A stretch of DNA of 64,000 nt from Bartonella sp. 220B (GTDB lineage Bacteria; Pseudomonadota; Alphaproteobacteria; Rhizobiales; Rhizobiaceae). Position numbers and translations under genes: made by a program. Location: assembly GCF_026930205.1 (NCBI RefSeq), contig NZ_JANHOI010000003.1, positions 124,001 through 188,000 on the forward strand. The letters run 5' to 3'. Positions 51,172-61,915 of this stretch are shown here, piece after piece; positions within the stretch are counted from its first letter, which is position 1; each line of letters starts with the position of its first letter. Below the pieces are notes generated by a model, which was not told the origin of the DNA, made no database searches, and was given only the letters and a program-made list of their open reading frames with translations.

Positions 51172-51720
51172 TTATCCTATTTTCAGCAAGGTATCGGAAA
51201 GAAAGCGATAAGGTGGAATAGCTAAATTATAGTTAGCTGGGCCTGAGCGCACTCTTCCAGCTGTATCATAAACAGATCCATGACATGGACACAACCACCC
51301 TCCAAATTTCCCTGATTGTCCAAGTGTTACACAACCTAGATGCGTACAAAGATTAATAATAATAAGCCAATTCTCACGCCCCTTCCCTGCTGAACGCGCG
51401 AAATCCGTCGCGTCTTCTTCACTTTCAAGATTAGGATTGCGCGCTTGACGATCTCTCAGAATACTCAATTCGGTAGCACGCGCTTCAGCAATTTCTTTTG
51501 CGGTACGATTGCGAATAACGACAGGCTGTCCACGCCACTTAACCGTCACCGACATGCCCTCTTCAATCCCCGAAAGATCCACCTCAACAGAAGAAGAAGC
51601 CAAAACGGACTCATATGGAGACAGTTGACGAATAAACGTCCATGCAACGGCACCCAATCCAACCGCCCCTGTAAGACCTGTTACCAAAAACAGAAAATCG
51701 CGCCTTGTTTGCTCATTCAT
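51172..51720 (-). CDS. petA: Rieske iron-sulfur subunit of the bc1 complex
   Basis: The 182-residue protein begins with a Tat-type signal anchor (QTRRDFLFLVTGLTGAVG). The 2Fe-2S ligands are in CTHLGC (125-130) and CPCHGS (144-149), with GPANYNLAIPPY closing the cluster-binding fold. It takes electrons from ubiquinol and passes them to cytochrome c1. First gene of petABC; its promoter must lie in the gap beyond 51720. Confidence 0.97.
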   Translation of the reverse strand: MNEQTRRDFLFLVTGLTGAVGLGAVAWTFIRQLSPYESVLASSSVEVDLSGIEEGMSVTVKWRGQPVVIRNRTAKEIAEARATELSILRDRQARNPNLESEEDATDFARSAGKGRENWLIIINLCTHLGCVTLGQSGKFGGWLCPCHGSVYDTAGRVRSGPANYNLAIPPYRFLSDTLLKIG

Positions 51721-52549
51721 TACCTTAACTAACGAGCTCCTTCTTCAAAATACTCTTTTACTATACCCTCCTCCATTGCACAATCCCTGATTATTCAATT
51801 CCCTAAACCATGAAAAAACCTAGAAAAAACTTTCTACTATTTTTGTAATCTATCTTCTCTTAGTAAAAAATTTTATGGCACCCATTCACCAAAATGCTGC
51901 TTACTCTTTCCTGTTTTTTCTATTTTCTATCTTCCCTCCTCAAATGTAAGAAAATATCATCAAATATATTCTCTACTATCATCCGTTTATTGTAAAAATC
52001 AGCAATTCTTTTAATTCAAGCAGCGTTTTAACCATTCATTCTCAACTCAAAAGTCTTTGTTTTATAGGAAAAAATTACACTCCCCTTTTACAACCAAACT
52101 TCTACAAACAAGACACAAATTTTGCATTCAATGGAATGCTTCGTCGAAATCATAGAGTTTGGGTTTCATTGGATTGGTATGAGTAAAGGCGAATGCTTAA
52201 TTTTAAATTGCTATTCCCCCACACGTTCTTTTAATGACCAATAAAGTTTTCGCTCTCATAAGCATTCACCCCATACAATAAAGTTGTACAAAGAAAATAG
52301 CCCAATATTCTAAAGAATCGAACACATTTTTATAATGATTAACACCCCTATAGAAACGCATTAATTCTCGTTGTCATTCATTGATGATCATTCTGCACAT
52401 CTCATAATAAACCCAGAAACATAAGTTTTTCCTAAAATCCAAACCAAAATGGTCGTGAAAAGCAAAAACTCCACGCTTCTCAATTATATTTTTTAAATAT
52501 GCAACAGAGCTTCTTTACAAACGTAAAGAAAAAATCATACCTAGAGCAC
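51721..52549. other. Long divergent gap petA/trmL
   Basis: About 830 nt, AT-rich and stop-dense on both strands. It must hold the petABC promoter near 51750-51900 and the trmL promoter near its right end. No gene, repeat or structured RNA was recognised. Confidence 0.35.
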
Positions 52550-53026
52550 ATGACACTTCACATCGCTCTTTTTCAACCTGATATTGCTGGTAATACTGGA
52601 ACAATTTTGCGCCTTAGTGCTTGTTTTGGTTTACATGTACATATTATTGAACCAGCCGGCTTTAATCTGTCGGATCGCAACCTTAAGCGCGCAGGATTGG
52701 ATTATCTCGAATATGCTTCTCTAGAAAGACATATGGATTGGCAACATTTTATGCACACCATGAAATCCTGTAACCGTCGTCTTTTGCTTTTAAGCACAAA
52801 AGCACAAACATGCTATACGCAAATATGCTATCAGAAAAATGACGTTTTACTTTTTGGTCGTGAATCAGCAGGGGTTCCCGATTATGTTCATGAAACTGTT
52901 GATGCTGTATTGAAAATTCCCATGCAACCCCATACGCGCTCTTTAAATCTCGCAATGAGCGTAGCTATGACGACAGGGGAAGCACTTCGCCAAATTGGTT
53001 ATTATGAAAAAAGAGAAACTTTATAA
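52550..53026 (+). CDS. trmL: tRNA (cytidine(34)-2'-O)-methyltransferase TrmL
   Basis: This SPOUT methyltransferase modifies the wobble base of tRNA-Leu. The start at 52550 (MTLHIALFQPDIAGNTG) matches the family and gives 158 residues; the frame from 52499 adds 17 unrelated residues. Visible motifs are PDIAGNTGTILRLSACFG, LLFGRESAGVPDYV and IPMQPHTRSLNLAMSVAM, which form the knotted SAM site. Confidence 0.94.
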   Translation: MTLHIALFQPDIAGNTGTILRLSACFGLHVHIIEPAGFNLSDRNLKRAGLDYLEYASLERHMDWQHFMHTMKSCNRRLLLLSTKAQTCYTQICYQKNDVLLFGRESAGVPDYVHETVDAVLKIPMQPHTRSLNLAMSVAMTTGEALRQIGYYEKRETL

Positions 53027-53327
53027 AAAAGATAAAAATCTTATCGCGCGATTCAATATACTGATAAAAATATCAATATTTGGTGGATAATAAGCGGTTT
53101 TTAAAAGAATGAAATCACCATATTTCTATAATCTGAGAAGAGCATGAAAATCTTACACTTCTACTAGAATAATGACAAAACGCTTTTATAAATCATCAGA
53201 AAAACTACGAAGCGTTCAATAAGCTTAAAGCTTGTAATACTTCATTGCACTATTTTCACTACCAATCATCAAGACGCAAAAACCCTCTCCTCTAAAAATA
53301 ACAAAAGCTTCTTTATAAGAATCCCTA
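53027..53327. other. Convergent gap trmL/cca
   Basis: About 300 nt without an evident terminator hairpin or gene. Confidence 0.3.
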
Positions 53328-54578
53328 TTACAAATTAATTTTTTCTAACAATGCATTACGATCCAATAAAAATCCACTTTCAATCCATATCATTTCCAGC
53401 TCTTTGAGCTTTTTTCCCAAAAGCACTCCTTTAGACACTCCTTTTTCCATCAAATCCTTGCCATTAACAGGAAAAGTGGGAACTTGCCAGTTTTGAGTAA
53501 GATGATAAAGCTTGGTATAATTTGCTTTTTGCAAAGCTTCCTCCCCGTCTAGAGCGTCGACATGTGCTGCTGCCATCCGCAAGGATAATTGATCCAAAAC
53601 TGGCTGACGACCATGAAAATAAATCAGTTTTTGTACCTCCGCCTCTGAACAGTTTTGGTTAATCATTTTTAACTCTGCCCATTCCTTCAATCGCGTTATT
53701 TCCTTATGAGAGAAACGCAAACGCTGTGCCATTTCATGAAGGCGGATAGGATCAGGAGGGAGAAGACTTTCCAACCGTAACAAGGGATCGATTTTCCAAC
53801 CAAGAGCTTGTTCTGCTTTTACCAATGAGTGAATTGCATCAATGCCCCATTTTTCTGTTTCGGGAAAAATGCCTGTCAAAATTCCACTTTGACGCATCCA
53901 TAAAAGAGCACGTGTTGGATCTGAAGCAGCGAGAAGTTTTTTCATCTCTGCCCAAATACGCTCAGAGGAAAGTTTTTGTAGACCTTCTTTTAAACTCACA
54001 CATGCTTTCAATCCTTGCACATCAGGACGTCCTGCTCCATACCAAGCAAAAAAGCGAAAAAACCGCAAAATACGTAAATAATCTTCACGAATACGATTTT
54101 CTGCAATACCGATAAAACGGACTGTTCGGCTGGCAATATCATTCAATCCCCCCACATCATCATAAAGGTTGCCAACAGCATCACAATAAAGCGCATTAAT
54201 TGTAAAATCGCGCCGTTCCGCATCTTTTTGCCAATCACGACCGAATGCCACTTTTGCGTAACGACCATCCGTTTCAATATCAGAGCGAAGCGTTGTTACC
54301 TCATAAGAACACGAAGGAGAAAGCACCGTTACAGTACCAAATGCAATCCCTGTAGGAATGGTCTTAAATCCTGCTTCTTCTACACGCATTATAATCTGTT
54401 GTGGCAAACAGGTTGTGGCAATATCAATATCACTGATAGGTTGCCCTAGCAGCTGATTGCGTACAGCACCACCGACAATACGGGCCTCTTCACCATCTAA
54501 AGACAAAACATGAAGAAGTGTTTGGATATCACTATGCTGTAACCATTTAACTTGTTTGAAATTTTGTCTTCTATTCAC
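53328..54578 (-). CDS. cca: CCA tRNA nucleotidyltransferase
   Basis: This enzyme adds or repairs the CCA 3' end of tRNAs. The 416-residue class II nucleotidyltransferase has the GGAVRNQLLGQPISDIDIAT motif with the catalytic Asp pair, the template-forming EDYLRILRFFRF helix and the SSERIWAEMKKLL segment. Length and pattern fit the alphaproteobacterial CCA/poly(A) polymerase family. GTG start, with AAAGG 8 nt upstream. It is divergent from the moxR operon, a neighbourhood commonly kept in Hyphomicrobiales. Confidence 0.93.
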   Translation of the reverse strand: MNRRQNFKQVKWLQHSDIQTLLHVLSLDGEEARIVGGAVRNQLLGQPISDIDIATTCLPQQIIMRVEEAGFKTIPTGIAFGTVTVLSPSCSYEVTTLRSDIETDGRYAKVAFGRDWQKDAERRDFTINALYCDAVGNLYDDVGGLNDIASRTVRFIGIAENRIREDYLRILRFFRFFAWYGAGRPDVQGLKACVSLKEGLQKLSSERIWAEMKKLLAASDPTRALLWMRQSGILTGIFPETEKWGIDAIHSLVKAEQALGWKIDPLLRLESLLPPDPIRLHEMAQRLRFSHKEITRLKEWAELKMINQNCSEAEVQKLIYFHGRQPVLDQLSLRMAAAHVDALDGEEALQKANYTKLYHLTQNWQVPTFPVNGKDLMEKGVSKGVLLGKKLKELEMIWIESGFLLDRNALLEKINL

Positions 54579-54815
54579 CCTTTAACCTTTCAAAAAATTG
54601 CTCTCATTGCCTTAAACAGATATTCCCATGAGAATTTTCTAAGAGAGCCCTCAATGTATCTATTTATTTCCCCAAAAAAATAATTTGTATGTGAGAAGAT
54701 GAAAAAACAACATAATACACTTCTTTTCTTCTCATTTTCTGTTACAAATTATAAAATATTCATTATCATACAGAAAAAATTACCGATTTTGCGATAAACG
54801 CCTTAAGGAAGCAAT

Positions 54816-55847
54816 ATGAGCCAATGTAATACATCATCCAATTCTCTTAAAAAGGTCAATATCAAGGATGAAGCCCAAGCGATCATTGATGATATTGATG
54901 CAGCCCATAAAGAATTGAACATTTTGCAGCAAGAAATTGACAAAGTCATTTTTGGGCAAAATCATGTGATTGAATATGCTTTAACAGCTATTTTTGCTGG
55001 TGGACATGCTCTTCTTGTTGGCGCTCCAGGACTTGCTAAAACACGTCTTGTTCAAACTTTGGGGACAGTATTAGGACTTGATGAAAAACGCATCCAATTT
55101 ACCCCAGATTTAATGCCTTCAGACATTATCGGTTCTGAAATTATGGATTCAGATAAAGGTGGGAAACGTTCCTTCCGCTACGTTAAAGGTCCTATTTTTA
55201 CCCAACTTCTTATGGCTGATGAAATCAATCGTGCCTCTCCGCGCACACAATCAGCTCTTTTACAAGCCATGCAGGAGTATCATGTCACCGTGGCTGGTAC
55301 CCGTTATGATTTACCACAACCTTTTCATGTGCTTGCAACACAAAATCCTCTTGAACAAGAAGGAACCTACCCACTTCCTGAAGCACAACTGGACCGCTTT
55401 TTGATGCAAATTGATATTGACTATCCTGATCTAACCACAGAACGGCGTATTATTTTAGAAACAACAAGAGATAAAAAGCAAAAAGCAAAACCGATTTTGT
55501 CAACAGAAAAACTACAAGAAATTCAAAAGATCGTTCGTAAAATGCCCCTCTCAGAAACTGTTATAGAGGCCATTTTAAAGATTGTTCGTTTGTCCCGTCC
55601 TCATAAAGACAATACTCTTGCCAATACGTATGTTGCTTGGGGACCTGGCCCACGCGCTTCACAAGCACTTTCACTTTGTGTTCGTGCCCGAGCACTTTAT
55701 TATGGGCGTTTAGCACCTTCACTTGATGATGTTGAAGCATTAGCTTTTCCCGTATTACAACACCGCATGGCACTTAATTTTTCTGCACACACAGAAGATA
55801 TCACCGTAAAAGATATTATTAATAATCTCATGAAAGACGTTCTCTAA
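54816..55847 (+). CDS. MoxR-family AAA+ ATPase
   Basis: The 343-residue protein has Walker A VGAPGLAKTRLVQ (residues 68-80), Walker B LLMADEINRASPRTQSALLQ and the family sequence TQNPLEQEGTYPLPEAQLDRF with the arginine finger region. MoxR ATPases act as chaperones on metal-centred or vWA-domain partners. AAGGAAGC precedes the ATG. It heads a four-gene unit with DUF58, DUF4159 and a membrane protein; its stop abuts the next ATG (TAAATG). Confidence 0.94.
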   Translation: MSQCNTSSNSLKKVNIKDEAQAIIDDIDAAHKELNILQQEIDKVIFGQNHVIEYALTAIFAGGHALLVGAPGLAKTRLVQTLGTVLGLDEKRIQFTPDLMPSDIIGSEIMDSDKGGKRSFRYVKGPIFTQLLMADEINRASPRTQSALLQAMQEYHVTVAGTRYDLPQPFHVLATQNPLEQEGTYPLPEAQLDRFLMQIDIDYPDLTTERRIILETTRDKKQKAKPILSTEKLQEIQKIVRKMPLSETVIEAILKIVRLSRPHKDNTLANTYVAWGPGPRASQALSLCVRARALYYGRLAPSLDDVEALAFPVLQHRMALNFSAHTEDITVKDIINNLMKDVL

Positions 55848-56759
55848 ATGGCTATTGGCAAAAAAGTTTCCCCAATGCCCCCCATGTCGCTTGCAGCTAA
55901 ACTGCATGAAGATATTGCAAAGATGCCGTCTTTTCTTCTACAAGCACGTCGGATTGCAAATACATTGATAACGGGATGGCATGAACAACGTAAACGGGGT
56001 AACGGGGAAAATTTTTGGCAATTTCGACCCTATGTTGAAGGGGAATCTATTACACGCATTGACTGGCGTCGCTCAGCGCGTGATGAACACACCTATCTAC
56101 GTGAGCAAGAATGGCAAGTGACACAGACAGTTTGGCTTTGTCCTGATCAAAGAGCCTCTATGCATTATTGTTCACGCTTTTCTAAAATCTCTAAAGGTGA
56201 TTATGCCATCATTCTTACTCTCATCTTGGCATCCCTGCTTACACACAGCGGCGAACATATTGCTATCCCTAACCTCATGCCCCCCACGAAAGTATCTAAT
56301 GTATTAGAACGCACAGCACTAACCTTAGCAAATCATCAAAGTGGAAATCCATTTGCAAATTTTTCAACTCTTACGCGTTTTTCACACGCCATTATAGTAA
56401 GTGACTTTCTCGATTATCCTGAAAAAATCATCAAACATTTAACCATTTTATCCACAAAACAGGTCACTGCTCATTTAATCGAAATTGCTGATCCCGCAGA
56501 AGAAAATTTTCCCTATACAGGTCGTACAGAATTTTTTGATCCCGAAACAAAAGAAAAGCATATTTTCGGAAAAGCAGAAAAGCTTCGTAATCACTATTGC
56601 AAGCTCTATCAAGCAAGGCGACGAGAATTAGCAAATTTTTGCGCACGCCAAGGATGGACTTATCACGTGAGTAGAACAAATCAACCCTTCACAGAGACCA
56701 TTTTGCATCTTGCAAACAAAATGGGGAGCTCTCCATCTTACTCTAGGAGGTTGTCTTGA
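55848..56759 (+). CDS. DUF58 domain-containing protein
   Basis: The 303-residue protein has the DUF58 signature around residues 55-80 (FWQFRPYVEGESITRIDWRR, then SARDEHTYLREQEW), followed by a vWA-like fold in which SDFLDYPE appears. DUF58 proteins pair with MoxR ATPases, which are thought to remodel them. It has no obvious membrane segment. It starts directly at the MoxR stop and overlaps the next gene (TTGA overlap), so the three are translationally coupled. Confidence 0.9.
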   Translation: MAIGKKVSPMPPMSLAAKLHEDIAKMPSFLLQARRIANTLITGWHEQRKRGNGENFWQFRPYVEGESITRIDWRRSARDEHTYLREQEWQVTQTVWLCPDQRASMHYCSRFSKISKGDYAIILTLILASLLTHSGEHIAIPNLMPPTKVSNVLERTALTLANHQSGNPFANFSTLTRFSHAIIVSDFLDYPEKIIKHLTILSTKQVTAHLIEIADPAEENFPYTGRTEFFDPETKEKHIFGKAEKLRNHYCKLYQARRRELANFCARQGWTYHVSRTNQPFTETILHLANKMGSSPSYSRRLS

Positions 56760-59566
56760 GTTTTGCTGCTCCCTTTCTTTTACTAGGACTTTTATCTCTA
56801 CCCGTCATTTGGTGGTTGTTACGAATAACACCTCCATCCCCACATAAAGAACCCTTTCCCCCTTTGCGCTTTCTACCAAAACCAGCGCATCAACAGGAAA
56901 GCGCAAAACATACACCTTGGTGGTTACTGTTATTACGCTTAACCATAGCAGCGCTGATTATTATCGCTTTGGCACGACCCACTTGGAATCAAAAACCAGT
57001 AATACTTTCCGGCTCTCAACCACTTGCACTCATTATTGATAACGGATGGGCATCAGTGAAAGAATGGAAAAAACGCCTCTCTGTTGCCGAAGCCCTCCTT
57101 ACGCAAGCAGAAAAACACCAAAAAGATATTTATTTTCTTGCCACAGCTGAAAATGACATCGCCAATATAGGTCCCTTCCCTGCGAAAGTCATAAAACAAC
57201 ATTTAATGCATTTGCAACCCCGCCCTTGGTCTGTCAATCGTATGGATGCATTAAAAAAACTGATGGAAAGAACCAAAAGAAAACCTCTTGATATTGCATA
57301 TTTAAGTGATGGGTTACAAACAAATGAAAATGATGAAACTTTTGCGCTGATTGAACAATTAAAACCCAAAACATTTTTGTGGTACTCACCTGATATTTCC
57401 GATTTAACCGCTATAACAGCCATAGAAAATAACAATGGAAACATGGTAGCGCGCGCCATCCGCTCAATGACACACAGCGAGACTCCCGTCACACTGAACC
57501 TTTATGATGCAAATAATCAACTTCTTGGTCATTTTACAACGAAATTCCTTGAAGGAGAAACAACAACGCTTGTTCCTTTTAATGTACCACTTGAACTACG
57601 CAACGCCATTGCTTGGATAAAAATTAACAACCAAAATCATGCTGCTGCTACCTTCTTAGTGGATAGCCACAATAAAATAAGTCGTGTTGCTCTCCTTTCA
57701 CCCAATACGCGTGAAATGGCACAACCTTTGCTTTCTCCATTTTACTATATTATCAAAGCATTAGAAGGCACTACACAGCTTATAACAGCTGGAGGAGGAG
57801 AACTTTCAACGGATCTTGATCATTTACTCAAACAAAATCCTTCTGCTATCATTATAGGTGACATTATAAACATGTCAGAAGAAGCAGAAAAAAAACTGTC
57901 TGATTTTGTGAATAAAGGGGGAACACTCATCCGCTTTGCAGGAGAAAACCTGAGTACCGCAGAACACTATGATAGTCTGCTTCCGGTGTCACTGCGTCAT
58001 GGTAAACGTTCACTTGGTAGTATTATGTCTTGGACAAAACCGCAAAAACTAGCACCATTTGCAAAAACGAGCCTATTCTCTGATCTTCCTTTTCCAGAAG
58101 AAGTCACTGTCTCACGCCAAATTTTAGCAGAACCAAGTCCAGATCTTTTTGAAAAAACGTGGCTTAGTCTCTCTGATGGAACCCCCCTCATTACAGCGAC
58201 TGAACGTGGCAAAGGAACACTCATCCTTATTCACATTGCTCCCGACCCCACATGGTCAAATCTTCCACTCTCTGGTTTTTTTGCACAAATGTTGCAAAAA
58301 TTGATCACATTGAGTGCCTACCAAAACACCAATCCAACACCCACAAAAAAAGAAACAGCAATAAAAAACCCTTGGCGAACAATAACCACTGATGGACAAT
58401 TACAAACACCTCCCTCCTCTGTTGTTCCACTGGTCCTTGATGCCCAAAATCCACTTCGTCCCTCCTATCGTACTCCACCTGGACTCTACGGCGACAAAAA
58501 TAATTTTTATGCACTCAATCTCCTCAATCATGCATCGCACTTGGTAAAACAATCGTCATTGTCCCCCTCTTTGAGCAAAAATTCTTTATCTTATGACACA
58601 AAAGAAAAGCATCTTATTGGTCCACTTTTAGGATTAGCCATCTTATTATTTGCCTTTGACAATTTTCTAACTTTATGGATGGGAGGCGCTTTTTTTCTTA
58701 ACCGACAGCGCAATATGCTCCTTTTTCTCCCCCTTACAATAGGTTTCCTTGCCTTTTTTTGCCATACTCCAAGAGTTTATGCAAAAGACACAGAAAATCA
58801 TTATAATGAGGACATCATTCAAGCAGCTGGTGCGACGCATCTTGCTTACGTTGTCACGCATAATCATGAAATTGATACAACGAGCAAGAGTGGCCTAGAA
58901 GCCCTCAGTCAATTTATCGCAGAACGGACAATCCTTTCGCCCAGCTCTGTGAGAGCACTTGATCTCGATAAAGATGAACTTGCTTTCTATCCTCTGATTT
59001 ACTGGCCCATTGATGCCAACAGTCCTCTCCCAACACAAAAGAGCCTTGAAAAAATAAATAGCTTTATGAAAAATGGAGGCACAATTTTATTCGACACACG
59101 CGATCAGATAAAGAGCAACCTTAATCTTGAAGGAGCAGCCACCCCAGCCACACAAAGATTACGGATCATTTTAAAGGGATTAAATATTCCAAGCCTTGAA
59201 CCAGCGTCAACGGATCATGTTGTTGCACGCTCTTTTTATATTATGCCGGATTTTCCCGGTCTCTACCGTGGTTCACCTTTGTGGGTTGAATCATCATCAA
59301 CCAATAAAAAAGAAAAAAATTCTCTCGGCTTCGGTGATCATGTAAGTTCTCTTCTGATTACCGCAAATAACTTTGCTGGTGCTTGGGCCCTAGACGAAAA
59401 AGGCATGTGGAAATACCCCCTTGTTCCCAATGATCCAATGCAGCGCCTATGGGCATTTCGTGCAGGATTAAATATTGTTATCTACGTGCTTACAGGAAAC
59501 TATAAGGCTGACCAAGTGCATGTTCCAGCTCTCTTAGAACGTTTTAAAAGAGAAAGAAGTCCATGA
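56756..59566 (+). CDS. BatA-like / DUF4159 membrane protein
   Basis: This 936-residue protein starts with TTG behind a perfect AGGAGG. The N-terminus is of the BatA type (two membrane segments, FAAPFLLLGLLSLPVIWWLLRI and LLLLRLTIAALIIIALARPTW). A vWA-like stretch and a class I amidotransferase-like stretch follow (GGTLIRFAGENL). Two further membrane segments lie at about 623-673, before a C-terminal DUF4159 domain (YPLIYWPIDAN, GGTILFDTRDQ, MQRLWAFRAGLNIVIYVLTGNYK). It probably presents two large periplasmic domains. The function of DUF4159 is unknown. Its last four bases overlap the next start (ATGA). Confidence 0.9.
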   Translation: MSFAAPFLLLGLLSLPVIWWLLRITPPSPHKEPFPPLRFLPKPAHQQESAKHTPWWLLLLRLTIAALIIIALARPTWNQKPVILSGSQPLALIIDNGWASVKEWKKRLSVAEALLTQAEKHQKDIYFLATAENDIANIGPFPAKVIKQHLMHLQPRPWSVNRMDALKKLMERTKRKPLDIAYLSDGLQTNENDETFALIEQLKPKTFLWYSPDISDLTAITAIENNNGNMVARAIRSMTHSETPVTLNLYDANNQLLGHFTTKFLEGETTTLVPFNVPLELRNAIAWIKINNQNHAAATFLVDSHNKISRVALLSPNTREMAQPLLSPFYYIIKALEGTTQLITAGGGELSTDLDHLLKQNPSAIIIGDIINMSEEAEKKLSDFVNKGGTLIRFAGENLSTAEHYDSLLPVSLRHGKRSLGSIMSWTKPQKLAPFAKTSLFSDLPFPEEVTVSRQILAEPSPDLFEKTWLSLSDGTPLITATERGKGTLILIHIAPDPTWSNLPLSGFFAQMLQKLITLSAYQNTNPTPTKKETAIKNPWRTITTDGQLQTPPSSVVPLVLDAQNPLRPSYRTPPGLYGDKNNFYALNLLNHASHLVKQSSLSPSLSKNSLSYDTKEKHLIGPLLGLAILLFAFDNFLTLWMGGAFFLNRQRNMLLFLPLTIGFLAFFCHTPRVYAKDTENHYNEDIIQAAGATHLAYVVTHNHEIDTTSKSGLEALSQFIAERTILSPSSVRALDLDKDELAFYPLIYWPIDANSPLPTQKSLEKINSFMKNGGTILFDTRDQIKSNLNLEGAATPATQRLRIILKGLNIPSLEPASTDHVVARSFYIMPDFPGLYRGSPLWVESSSTNKKEKNSLGFGDHVSSLLITANNFAGAWALDEKGMWKYPLVPNDPMQRLWAFRAGLNIVIYVLTGNYKADQVHVPALLERFKRERSP

Positions 59567-61659
59567 TACCATTCTTCACTTTTCAGCCTTTTTTGCCTCT
59601 CTCTTGGATTCTCTTCTTAGGGGGGATATCTGCCCTTTTTGTCATCATTGGTCTCATTACACAGCGTCAAGGATCTTTATTACGCCTCATGGCATTGGCA
59701 TCACTCATCCTTGCTTTGCTGAATCCAATGATTATAAAAGAGCAGCGTGAACCCCTTAAAAGCACCGTAGGCATTGTCATTGATCGCAGCAAAAGCCAAA
59801 CATTTGCTACACGTACAAACGATACCGATAAAGCACGCACACAATTAACAAATGCATTGGCGCATTATCCACAATTTGAACCACGCTTTATTGAAGCTGG
59901 AAAACTTGCAGATCATCAATATGCACCCTCAACAAATTTGTTTCATGCTTTAACACAAGCTCTCTCTGACGTCCCACCGGCACGTTATGCAGGAACAATT
60001 TTAATCACCGATGGACAAGTGCATGACATTCCTCAAATTTCAGACCTTCATCATAAAGCACCTGTCAATGCTCTTATAACAGGGAGAGCAGATGAATTTG
60101 ACCGCCAAGTCAAAATCATTTCTCCTCCTCGCTTTGCCCTTGTCAATAAACCACAAATGCTCTCCATCTTGGTAGAAGATAAAGGGCACCCTCAAAAATC
60201 TCTACCAGCGCAAGCAAATGTTACTGTAAGCATCAACGGACAAGAAGTTGGCCATTATTCTGTAACCCCTGGTATTATTTTTCAAACTGAAATTACTCTT
60301 TCTCATGCTGAAAAAAATATCATTCAAGTTGCTACTGATGTACAGAAAGGTGAATTAAGCTTTGAAAACAACCGCGCCGTAGCGATTATTGAAGGCATTA
60401 GAGAAAATTTGCGTGTCCTTCTTATCTCAGGTGCGCCTTACAACGGTGAGAGAACATGGCGTGATCTTTTGAAAGGTGACTCCAATATCGATCTTATTCA
60501 TTTTACTATTTTGCGCCCCCCCAACAAAGCAGACAATACACCATCAAGCCAATTGTCCCTTGTGGTTTTTCCCACAAGAAAGCTTTTTGTTGAAGAGATT
60601 GACAATTTTGATCTCGTCATTCTTGATGGCTACCAACATTCTAGCGTTCTCCCATTAATCTATTATGATTATATTGCCCAATATGTCCAAAAGGGCGGCG
60701 CTTTGCTGATCGTAACAGGACCCGAATTTACCAAAGAAAACTCGCTTGCGAAAACACCTTTAATCAGTGTTCTCCCCGCATTACCGAATGGTGTTATTTT
60801 GCAAAAACCTTTTCGCCCTCAATTAACCAAAGAGGGGGAACGTCATCCCGTTACAAGAGATCTTGCAACTCCTGCTTATCCAGCTTCTCAATGGGGACAA
60901 TGGCTACGACAAATCGCCATTCAAAACCCACACAACGGCACTGCTCTCATGAAAGGCGCTGACGAACAACCACTCTTACTTCTTTCCCATGTTGGGAAAG
61001 GACGTGTAGGCATGCTGCTTTCCGATGAAAGCTGGCTTTGGGCAAGAGGTTTCGAAGGTGGTGGCCCTTATGCAGCTCTTTATCGCCGCATTGCTCATTG
61101 GCTTATGAAAGAACCAGAACTTGAAGAGGAAAAATTAACTGCTACCAGCAACCATAATCGCTTAGCAATTCGCCGCCAAACGCTCAAAGATCATCCAGAG
61201 CCAGCTGAAATAACTTTTCCTTCTGGAAAAAAAGAAAATATCATCCTCACAAAAGAGCAGGAAGGCGTTTTTACAGCAACTCTTCATACGGATGAAACAG
61301 GAATTTTTACCATCCAAAATGGTGAGTTAACAGTACTTTCTTCTGTTGGGATAGTTGATAATCTCGAATTGTTTGATTTAATTTCCACAAAAGAAAAACT
61401 CACTCCCATCAGTCAACACACGGGTGGATATACCGTGCGTTTACACAATAAAGAAAAAGAGGACTTTCATCTTCCTCCACTTAAAATTATTCAATCGCCA
61501 ACAGACCGAACATCTTCTCTTGCTCATTCAATTGTTCTAAAAGACGCAACGGAAAGCCGTTTAATCGATCGTTTCTATTTTGCGATCTTTTCTGGTGTTT
61601 TTGCGCTCATTTGTTGTCTTCTACTCTTGAACAGCATGTGGTATCGTGAAAGCCGTTAA
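59563..61659 (+). CDS. Large membrane protein with amidotransferase-like domain (MoxR cluster)
   Basis: The 698-residue protein has two N-terminal membrane segments (about 13-32 and 37-57) and one at the C-terminus (about 672-692). Between them lie a vWA-like region (GIVIDRSKSQTF, AGTILITDGQVHDIP) and a glutamine amidotransferase-like fold without the catalytic Cys (FDLVILDGYQHSSV, KGGALLIVTGPEF). It appears to be a scaffold rather than an enzyme. It ends the moxR operon and is coupled to the gene before by ATGA. Confidence 0.85.
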   Translation: MIPFFTFQPFLPLSWILFLGGISALFVIIGLITQRQGSLLRLMALASLILALLNPMIIKEQREPLKSTVGIVIDRSKSQTFATRTNDTDKARTQLTNALAHYPQFEPRFIEAGKLADHQYAPSTNLFHALTQALSDVPPARYAGTILITDGQVHDIPQISDLHHKAPVNALITGRADEFDRQVKIISPPRFALVNKPQMLSILVEDKGHPQKSLPAQANVTVSINGQEVGHYSVTPGIIFQTEITLSHAEKNIIQVATDVQKGELSFENNRAVAIIEGIRENLRVLLISGAPYNGERTWRDLLKGDSNIDLIHFTILRPPNKADNTPSSQLSLVVFPTRKLFVEEIDNFDLVILDGYQHSSVLPLIYYDYIAQYVQKGGALLIVTGPEFTKENSLAKTPLISVLPALPNGVILQKPFRPQLTKEGERHPVTRDLATPAYPASQWGQWLRQIAIQNPHNGTALMKGADEQPLLLLSHVGKGRVGMLLSDESWLWARGFEGGGPYAALYRRIAHWLMKEPELEEEKLTATSNHNRLAIRRQTLKDHPEPAEITFPSGKKENIILTKEQEGVFTATLHTDETGIFTIQNGELTVLSSVGIVDNLELFDLISTKEKLTPISQHTGGYTVRLHNKEKEDFHLPPLKIIQSPTDRTSSLAHSIVLKDATESRLIDRFYFAIFSGVFALICCLLLLNSMWYRESR

Positions 61660-61915
61660 GAAGCCTTAAGAGTTAAAACCTTGAGAATTTATGCTATAAA
61701 TACAACGTATCTTACGGAAAATGACACCCTGATAAGATCACGAAGAGCATGATATAGGATGTTATCTTTTTGTTAGTGCAAAACCAATGAAGCATAAATT
61801 TCCCTCAAGCTTTTGTACATTTTCAATAAATTGTTTTTCATTTTGCAAGCTTCTCTTGCTTCAAAAATATTCTCACTTGTCTTATATTCTTATTGCCTAA
61901 ATCGTTTACAACGCT

